From Mesorhizobium sp. M1B.F.Ca.ET.045.04.1.1 (GTDB taxonomy: Bacteria > Pseudomonadota > Alphaproteobacteria > Rhizobiales > Rhizobiaceae), in the NCBI RefSeq assembly GCF_003952465.1, contig NZ_CP034448.1, positions 868,001 through 932,000 on the forward strand: DNA of 64,000 nt, in the 5' to 3' direction. Below, in pieces: positions 59,016 through 64,000 of this stretch. A program made the translations under genes and the position numbers. Below the pieces are notes generated by a model. That model saw nothing but the letters and a program-made list of their open reading frames with translations, did no database searches and was not told where the DNA came from. The first letter of the stretch is position 1; each line of letters starts with the position of its first letter.

Positions 59016-59067
59016 GGCATTCCCTTTCTCGTCGATCCCCGTTCGAACCCCGTCCGGGACCCTGCTC

Positions 59068-60312
59068 TCAGTTCAAAAGTCCATCCATGGAAATGGCCGG
59101 CTTGCGGCCGGCGATCAGGTCGGCGGTGATGCGCGCCGAGCCGTGCGACATGGTCCAGCCGATATGGCCGTGCCCGGTGTTGAGGTAGAGGTTGCCGAGC
59201 CGCCGCCGTCCGAACTCGGGCAGGTTGTTCGGGGTCATCGGCCTCAGGCCGGCCCACATCTCGGCGCGGTCATAGTCGGCGCCTTCCGGATAGAGCTCCC
59301 GCGTCACGCCCTTCATGAAAGCGAAATCGGCCGGCTTGTGGCTGGTGTCGTAGCCGGCGAATTCCGCCGTGGCGGTGACGCGGATGCGGTCGCCGAAGCG
59401 CGATATGGCGACCAGGTTGTGCTCGTCGACCGAGGCGATGGTCGGCGGATGCGGCCGGTTGCCGACGGGAATGGTCAGCGAATAGCCTTTGATGGGATAG
59501 ATCGGCAGGCCGATGCCGATCGTCCTGGCGATCAGCGGGCTGTAGGAGCCGAGCGCCAGCACATAGGCGTCGCCCTTGAAATTCCCCTTGTCGGTCAGCA
59601 CCTGGGTAACGCCGTCACCGCCCGAAGTCTCGATGCCGGTGATGGTGGTGCCGGTACGGATTTCGCCGCCGCGTTCGACGACTTTCGCCGCCAGCGCCCG
59701 GGTGAACTTCGCCGGGTCGCCGGTCTCGTCGGTCGGGCAATGGATGCCGCCGGCGATCTTTTCCCTCGCGGAAGCCAGCGACGGATCGAGCGCGACGACG
59801 CCGTCGCGGTCGAGCACCGTGATCTCCTGCCCGTCGGATTCCAGCAGCTTCATGTGCTCTACGCCCTTGTCGAGCGCCTGCTGGCTGCGGTGGAAATAGA
59901 GGATGCCGCGGCCGTTGCGGTCGTATTCTATCTGCTCGTCGGCGACGACCTCGTGCAGGACCGATTGCGAATAGGCGGCAAGGCGATGCTTGAGCAGCGT
60001 GTTGCGCCTGGCCTTCTCGGCCGTGCATTCCATCAGGAACAGCCACGACCAGCTGTAGAGCCTGGGATCGGCCGACAGCTTGAAGCGCAGCGCCTGGTCC
60101 TTCAGCACCAGCGATTTCAACAGGATCATCGGCGCCTTGGGCGACGACCAGACAAAGGAATGTCCGGGCGCGATCATGCCGGCATTGCCCCAGCTGGTCT
60201 CGGCGGCGACTTGGAGTTGGCGCTCGAGGATGACGACCTCGTGCCCGTCCTTTTGCAGCTGGTAAGCGGTGGTGACGCCGACAACACCGCCACCCAACAC
60301 GATCACGCGCAT
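59068..60312 (-). CDS. D-amino acid dehydrogenase (DadA family)
   Basis: FAD-dependent, membrane-associated dehydrogenase of 414 residues that oxidises D-amino acids to 2-oxo acids. The FAD loop is MRVIVLGGGVVGVTTAYQLQ, then HEVVILERQLQVAAETSWGN, AGMIAPGHSFVWSSP and the C-terminal NLYLNTGHGHIGWTMSHGSA. The family is DadA-like (DAO superfamily); a hydroxyproline or opine role is possible for paralogues. ATG 60312 follows GGAGG and is clearly better than the ATG 31 codons upstream. The racemase-fold gene follows in the same operon. Confidence 0.88.
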   Translation of the reverse strand: MRVIVLGGGVVGVTTAYQLQKDGHEVVILERQLQVAAETSWGNAGMIAPGHSFVWSSPKAPMILLKSLVLKDQALRFKLSADPRLYSWSWLFLMECTAEKARRNTLLKHRLAAYSQSVLHEVVADEQIEYDRNGRGILYFHRSQQALDKGVEHMKLLESDGQEITVLDRDGVVALDPSLASAREKIAGGIHCPTDETGDPAKFTRALAAKVVERGGEIRTGTTITGIETSGGDGVTQVLTDKGNFKGDAYVLALGSYSPLIARTIGIGLPIYPIKGYSLTIPVGNRPHPPTIASVDEHNLVAISRFGDRIRVTATAEFAGYDTSHKPADFAFMKGVTRELYPEGADYDRAEMWAGLRPMTPNNLPEFGRRRLGNLYLNTGHGHIGWTMSHGSARITADLIAGRKPAISMDGLLN

Positions 60313-60433
60313 GACGCCTCCGGAGATCGCAAGTTGGGGGCAGTTTAGAATGTAGATTTCGGTCTGCAATGGCACACATACCGAGATGTTGGCGGGACAG
60401 CGCACCCATCGTGGTCAGGACGATCGCGAATGG

Positions 60434-60950
60434 CGCTTCGTCATTCTAGGGCGGAGCAAGGAGCGAAGCGACGCGCGCAGACCCTAGAATCCATGCCGTG
60501 ACATTGGCCGTGGAATGCAACGGTCCAGAATGGCGGCTGGCGAGAGTGCCAGCTAAGATCGCCAGATGACCGGCTTCGTTTACATGACTGCAAGCCAGAA
60601 AGGCGGCACGATCTATATCGGTGTCACCAACGACCTTGCTCGTCGGATGCCCGAGCACAAGACCGGCCAAGGCTCCAGCTTCACCAGCCGCTACGGTGTG
60701 CAGCGTTTGGTCTGGTACGAGGAACACTTCGACATCGCCGATGCCATTCAGCGTGAGACGTCATTGAAGCGCTGGCCCCGCCGATGGAAGATTGAATTGA
60801 TCGAAAAGAACAATCCGGAATGGTTCGAGCTGTTTCGCGGAATTGGCTGGTGAGAGTTCTGCACCGCGGTGGCTCTCAACCGGCACGGCATGGATTCTAG
60901 GGTCTGCGCGCGTCGCTTCGCTCCTTGCTCCGCCCTAGAATGACGAAGCG
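60434..60950. mobile_element. Type C element with GIY-YIG gene and perfect 67-bp terminal inverted repeats
   Basis: Left arm 60434-60500 and right arm 60884-60950 are exact reverse complements over 67 bases, each with an internal dyad TTCTAGGG/CCCTAGAA. Between them, the loop ends (ACATTGGCCGTGGAATGCAA, CGGTCCAGAAT and TCTGCACCG) are homologous to the loops of short type C copies. The extra 326 bases (60532-60857) hold a GIY-YIG nuclease gene. No target duplication is seen at the ends. Because the arms are still identical, the copy is recent. The same arms without the gene occur at 3310, 35165 and 41502. Confidence 0.85.
60566..60853 (+). CDS. GIY-YIG nuclease family protein (element-encoded)
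   Basis: Single-domain GIY-YIG endonuclease of 95 residues. The GIY part is degenerate (FVYMTASQKGGT), followed by IYIGVTNDLARRMPEH, where Tyr6, Tyr17, Gly19 and Arg27 correspond to conserved positions. Glu64 in IQRETSLKRWPRRWK is the metal-binding Glu, and Asn83 lies in NNPEWFELF. The YGVQRLVWYEEH segment is typical of the small UPF0213-like branch that is multi-copy in Rhizobiales. The gene sits in the loop of a type C repeat and has no clear ribosome site, so expression is probably low. I infer that it cuts or processes the repeat; that is untested. Confidence 0.88.
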   Translation: MTGFVYMTASQKGGTIYIGVTNDLARRMPEHKTGQGSSFTSRYGVQRLVWYEEHFDIADAIQRETSLKRWPRRWKIELIEKNNPEWFELFRGIGW

Positions 60951-61001
60951 TCCTACCCACGAGGGGGCGCGAAGGATCACCACGCGCGGTGATTGGCCAG
61001 G

Positions 61002-62180
61002 CTAGAGCGCCAGCGCCTGATCCAGATCCGCGATCAAATCATCGCCGTCCTCGATGCCGGCCGACAGCCGCACCAGCGAATCGGAGATGCCGATCGCGCC
61101 GCGCTTTTCCGCCGGGATCGAGCCGTGCGTCATCAAGGCCGGATGCTCGATCAGGCTTTCGACGCCGCCGAGGCTTTCCGCCAGCGTGAAGAGCTGCGTG
61201 CGCTCGAGGAAGCGTTTTGTGCCGGCCAGGTCGCGATCGAGGTCGACCGAGATCATACCGCCGAAGGCATGCATCTGGCGTTTCGCGATCTCGTGTTGCG
61301 GATGGCTGGCAAGCCCGGGATAGATGACGCGCCGGACATCTTTCCGCCCTTCCAGCCATTGCGCGATTTTGAGGCCGTTGGCGGAATGGCGCTCCATCCT
61401 GAGCGCCAGGGTCTTGATGCCGCGCAGCGCCAGAAAGCTGTCGAACGGGCCGGAAATGGCGCCAATGGCGTTCTGCAGGAATTTCAGCCGGTCGGCCAAA
61501 TCCTTGTTGTCTCCGACCACCGCGACGCCGCCGACCATGTCGGAATGGCCGTTCAAGTATTTCGTCGTCGAATGGACGACGATGTCGATGCCGAGCTCCA
61601 GCGGCCGCTGGATGTAGGGGCTGGCGAAGGTGTTGTCGGCGACGGTGATCAAGCCCTTGCGCTTGGCGAGCGCGGCAACAGCCTCGAGATCGACGATGCG
61701 CAGCAGCGGATTGGTCGGCGTCTCGACCCAGAGCAGCTTTGTCTCGGGCCTGATCGCGGCTTCGACGGCGGCAAGGTCGGTGAAGTCGGCGAAGCTCACC
61801 TGCAGGCCCGCCGAGCGCTTGCGCACCCGCTCCATCAGCCTAAACGAACCGCCATAGATGTCGTCGGTGGCGACGACATGGGCGCCGGCGTCGAACAGTT
61901 CCAGCACCGTGCCGATCGCCGCCAGGCCGGAGGCGAAGGCGAAGGCGGCCGTGCCGCTTTCGAGATCGGCGACCGCGCGCTCGAAGGCAAAGCGCGTCGG
62001 GTTCTGGCTGCGGGCGTATTCAAAACCCTTGTGCACGCCGGGCGACTGCTGGCCATAGGTCGAAGTGGCGTAGATCGGCACCATCACCGCGCCGGTCAGC
62101 GGATCGTGGCTCTGGCCGCCATGGATGGTGCGGGTGGAGAAGGCCAGGCGGTTCCTGCCCGATGGCGGTGTTGTGGTCAT
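61002..62180 (-). CDS. Cystathionine gamma-lyase/gamma-synthase family PLP enzyme
   Basis: PLP enzyme of 392 residues of the Cys/Met metabolism family. The PLP lysine is Lys207 in VVHSTTKYLNGHSDMVGG. Other family parts: YATSTYGQQSPGVHKGFEYA, RSQNPTRFAFERAVADLESG, LLWVETPTNPLLRIVDLEAV, and the C-terminal SLGGVESLIEHPALMTHGS. The upstream, overlapping gene is a cystathionine beta-synthase, so this is most likely cystathionine gamma-lyase, giving the reverse transsulfuration route homocysteine to cysteine. A gamma-synthase or beta-lyase activity cannot be excluded from motifs. ATGA overlap couples it to CBS. Confidence 0.88.
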   Translation of the reverse strand: MTTTPPSGRNRLAFSTRTIHGGQSHDPLTGAVMVPIYATSTYGQQSPGVHKGFEYARSQNPTRFAFERAVADLESGTAAFAFASGLAAIGTVLELFDAGAHVVATDDIYGGSFRLMERVRKRSAGLQVSFADFTDLAAVEAAIRPETKLLWVETPTNPLLRIVDLEAVAALAKRKGLITVADNTFASPYIQRPLELGIDIVVHSTTKYLNGHSDMVGGVAVVGDNKDLADRLKFLQNAIGAISGPFDSFLALRGIKTLALRMERHSANGLKIAQWLEGRKDVRRVIYPGLASHPQHEIAKRQMHAFGGMISVDLDRDLAGTKRFLERTQLFTLAESLGGVESLIEHPALMTHGSIPAEKRGAIGISDSLVRLSAGIEDGDDLIADLDQALAL

Positions 62181-63613
62181 TTTGCGCGGCGCCTCAGATG
62201 GTTGATCAGGTCGATACGGGTTATCAGGCCGATGAACTCATCGCCATCGAAGACGATGGCGACCTCGTTGCGGTCGAAGACCGGCAGCAGCGCATCGAGC
62301 GTCTGGCTGGCCTGCAGCGTGTGCAGCGTTGAGGTCATGGCCGTGCGCACCGGGGCGTTGAAACGGTCCCAGCGGCCGTCATAGGGGCCGTCGACCTTGG
62401 CCAGGATATCGCTCTCGTCGACGATACCGACCAGCTTGCCGTCGTCCAGCACCGGCAGCTGCGAGACGTCTGAGCGGCGCATGCGGCCATAGGCGTTGAG
62501 CAGGCTTTCGTCCGGGCCGATATAGACGATGTCGCCGGTGCGGGGCGAGCGCATCACCAGGTCGCGCAAATCGCCGTGCTGTTTGTGGTCGTCAAGCCCC
62601 TGCTCGGCCAGCCAGATGTCATCAAAGACCTTCGACAGATATTTGTTGCCGCTGTCGCAGACCAGGGTGACGACACGCTTGGCCGTCGTCTGCTCGCGGC
62701 AGTAGCGCAGCGCCGCCGACAGAAGCGTGCCCGAGGACGAGCCGGCCAAGATGCCTTCCTTCGACAGCAGATCGCGCACTGCCAGCATGCTCTGCTTGTC
62801 GGGGATGGAATAGGCCTTCTTGACCAGCGAGAGATCGGCGTTGGGCGGCACGAAATCCTCGCCGATGCCCTCGACGGTCCAGCTGCCGGCCTCCTGCATC
62901 TTGCCGGTCTTGATCAGCGGCGCCAGCACCGAGCCGACCGGATCGGCAAGCACCATCTCGGTCTTCGGCGAATGTTTCGCGAAGAAGCGGCCGACACCCG
63001 TGAGCGTGCCGCCGGAGCCGACGCCGACCACCACCGCGTCGACATCGCCGTCGAGCTGCGAAAAGATTTCCGGGCCGGTGGTCGTCTCATGCGCCAGCGG
63101 ATTGGCCGGGTTGGCGAACTGGTTGGCATAGAAGGCGCCGGGCAATTCGGCGGCGATCTTCTCGGCCATGTCCTGGTAATATTCGGGATGGCCCTTGCCG
63201 ACATCGGAGCGGGTCATGCGCACCTCGGCGCCCAAAGCGCGCAGGTGCTGGATTTTTTCGCGCGACATCTTGTCGGGCACGACCAGGATGATGCGATAGC
63301 CTTTCGGAATGCCGACCTGGGCGAGACCGAGCCCGGTGTTGCCGGCGGTGGCCTCGACGATTGTGCCGCCGCGCTTCAGCAGGCCCGCCTTCTCGGCCGC
63401 GGCGATCATCGACAGCGCGATGCGGTCCTTGATCGAACCGCCGGGGTTCTGGCTTTCCAGCTTGATGAATAGCCGGCACTTGCCGGTGTCGAATTTGGTG
63501 AGCTCGACGACGGGCGTCTGGCCGATCAGGTCGAGCACCGAGGCGTAAGGCGGCCGCAGCCGCGCCAAATTGCTTTCCGCGCCGTCGGGCGCTGTCTTCC
63601 TGTGCACGCTCAT
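62177..63613 (-). CDS. Cystathionine beta-synthase with CBS domain pair
   Basis: PLP enzyme of 478 residues that condenses serine and homocysteine to cystathionine. The catalytic domain (about 20-335) has Lys62 in GGSIKDRIAL, the loop EATAGNTGLGLAQVGIPKGY and the glycine loop GVGSGGTLTGVGRFF. The C-terminal region (about 350-478) is a Bateman pair: YGRMRRSDVSQLPVLDDGKL and VGIVDESDILAKVDG, then LLPVFDRNEVAIVFDGDEFI and GLITRIDLINHLRR, likely an allosteric adenosyl-ligand site. No haem-binding N-terminus. ATG 63613 follows GGAGGG. It forms an operon with the downstream cystathionine lyase (ATGA overlap). Confidence 0.92.
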   Translation of the reverse strand: MSVHRKTAPDGAESNLARLRPPYASVLDLIGQTPVVELTKFDTGKCRLFIKLESQNPGGSIKDRIALSMIAAAEKAGLLKRGGTIVEATAGNTGLGLAQVGIPKGYRIILVVPDKMSREKIQHLRALGAEVRMTRSDVGKGHPEYYQDMAEKIAAELPGAFYANQFANPANPLAHETTTGPEIFSQLDGDVDAVVVGVGSGGTLTGVGRFFAKHSPKTEMVLADPVGSVLAPLIKTGKMQEAGSWTVEGIGEDFVPPNADLSLVKKAYSIPDKQSMLAVRDLLSKEGILAGSSSGTLLSAALRYCREQTTAKRVVTLVCDSGNKYLSKVFDDIWLAEQGLDDHKQHGDLRDLVMRSPRTGDIVYIGPDESLLNAYGRMRRSDVSQLPVLDDGKLVGIVDESDILAKVDGPYDGRWDRFNAPVRTAMTSTLHTLQASQTLDALLPVFDRNEVAIVFDGDEFIGLITRIDLINHLRRRAK

Positions 63614-63849
63614 CTCGGACCCTCCATGAAGCAAGCTCGACGCGAGTGACCAGTCTTCACAATCCTGCGCATGAGGCCGGCCGGAATCTATTCCGGGTTC
63701 ACGGATCACGCACGAGCGTCTTTTCCAGCCCTTTTCGCTTTGAAAGAAGATAGATCGTGCCAATCCGGCGGCGAGTGGGGGAATGGAATTTCACCGACTG
63801 GCGGGGAAGGGGCGGTCTGGATCGAGCATTCCAACGTCGAGTTCCTTCG

Positions 63850-64000
63850 CGCCCCCCTCTGGCCTGCCGGCCATCTCCCCCTCAAGGGGGGAGATTGGAT
63901 GTCACCACCGCCTTTCGCCAATTGTTGACGTTGCAGGAAAGGGCGCCGTCGGCGAAGCTGCTGATCTCCCCCCTTGAGGGGGAGATGGCCGGCAGGCCAG
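63850..64000. repeat. Type B intergenic repeat, cut by window end
   Basis: Left arm GCCCCCCTCTGGCCTGCCGG, hairpin CTCCCCCTCAAGGGGGGAG, core TTTCGCCAATTGTTGACGTT then GCAGG (63913-63936), right arm starting GCTGATCTCCCCCCTTGAGG and still open at 64000. The 236 bases between the CBS start and this repeat contain no gene that I can support, only the CBS promoter region. Confidence 0.85.

Noticed and set aside
60566..60853. GIY-YIG gene as a homing endonuclease in an intron or intein
   Set aside because: The gene is intergenic, has no split host gene around it, and lies between inverted arms instead.
611..64000. CRISPR array
   Set aside because: The repeats are inverted hairpin pairs scattered in intergenic gaps, not short direct repeats with unique spacers, and no cas gene is present.

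Overview
The window is GC-rich chromosomal DNA of an alphaproteobacterium in the order Rhizobiales, most likely Mesorhizobium or a close relative. This rests on the gene families, on rhizobial regulatory signatures (an Irr-type iron control element and two EcfG/RpoE2 promoters of the form GGAAC-N16/17-CGTT) and on several families of palindromic intergenic repeats that I recall from Mesorhizobium. The genus is inferred from memory, not from a search. There is no phage, plasmid backbone, insertion sequence with a classical transposase, or CRISPR array. One tRNA is present, tRNA-Leu(CAG).

Layout. 1-10.2 kb: end of an ABC-2 permease, a DUF2156 protein, a MarR/GNAT pair, a Tat-exported PhoX-like phosphatase, a small EamA-like membrane protein with a PAP2 phosphatase, a beta-propeller gene broken by an in-frame TGA beside its divergent XRE-type regulator, and an alpha/beta hydrolase. 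10.2-16.7 kb: a CYTH/CHAD pair, a four-gene CecR-type efflux operon (TetR regulator, HlyD, ABC ATPase, permease) joined by 4-base overlaps, and a serine/threonine dehydratase. 17-25.6 kb: stress and iron functions, namely MbfA under an Irr box, an ArsR regulator beside two small monooxygenase-fold genes, the Ku-LigD end-joining pair, a DUF892 ferritin-like protein, and a DCC oxidoreductase. 25.8-31.1 kb: a frameshifted reductase/DUF4166 fusion converging on a TAXI-type TRAP transporter operon. 31.3-36.8 kb: a DGPF protein with its ECF42-type sigma factor, cysK, a LysE exporter and a PQQ-type sugar dehydrogenase. 36.8-48.5 kb: a housekeeping block (hrcA, rph, rdgB, hemW, rsmI, yraN, uppP, GST, queG, an epimerase-like gene, mepA). 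48.8-57.7 kb: glk, a lipid-A-exporter-like ABC protein, dapB, gpmA, tRNA-Leu, a DUF4336 protein, a methyltransferase, and a cNMP-binding FAD oxidoreductase with a UBP-type zinc finger. 57.7-64 kb: a truncated DUF1778 antitoxin, an Asp/Glu-racemase-fold enzyme with a D-amino-acid dehydrogenase, a GIY-YIG element, and a transsulfuration pair (CBS and a cystathionine lyase).

The most unusual structure is at 60434-60950. A GIY-YIG nuclease gene lies between perfect 67-bp inverted repeats. The same arms occur without the gene at least three more times in the window (3310-3481, 35165-35348, 41502-41665). At 41502-41665 the loop reads through precisely where the nuclease segment would sit (CAGAAT joined to TCTGCACCG). 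This looks like a REP/RAYT-like arrangement in which a GIY-YIG nuclease replaces the tyrosine transposase and the short repeats are its non-autonomous derivatives. A second repeat superfamily (types A and B below) has two hairpin arms around a conserved TTCGCCAAT...CGTTGCAGG core and fills most of the remaining intergenic space.
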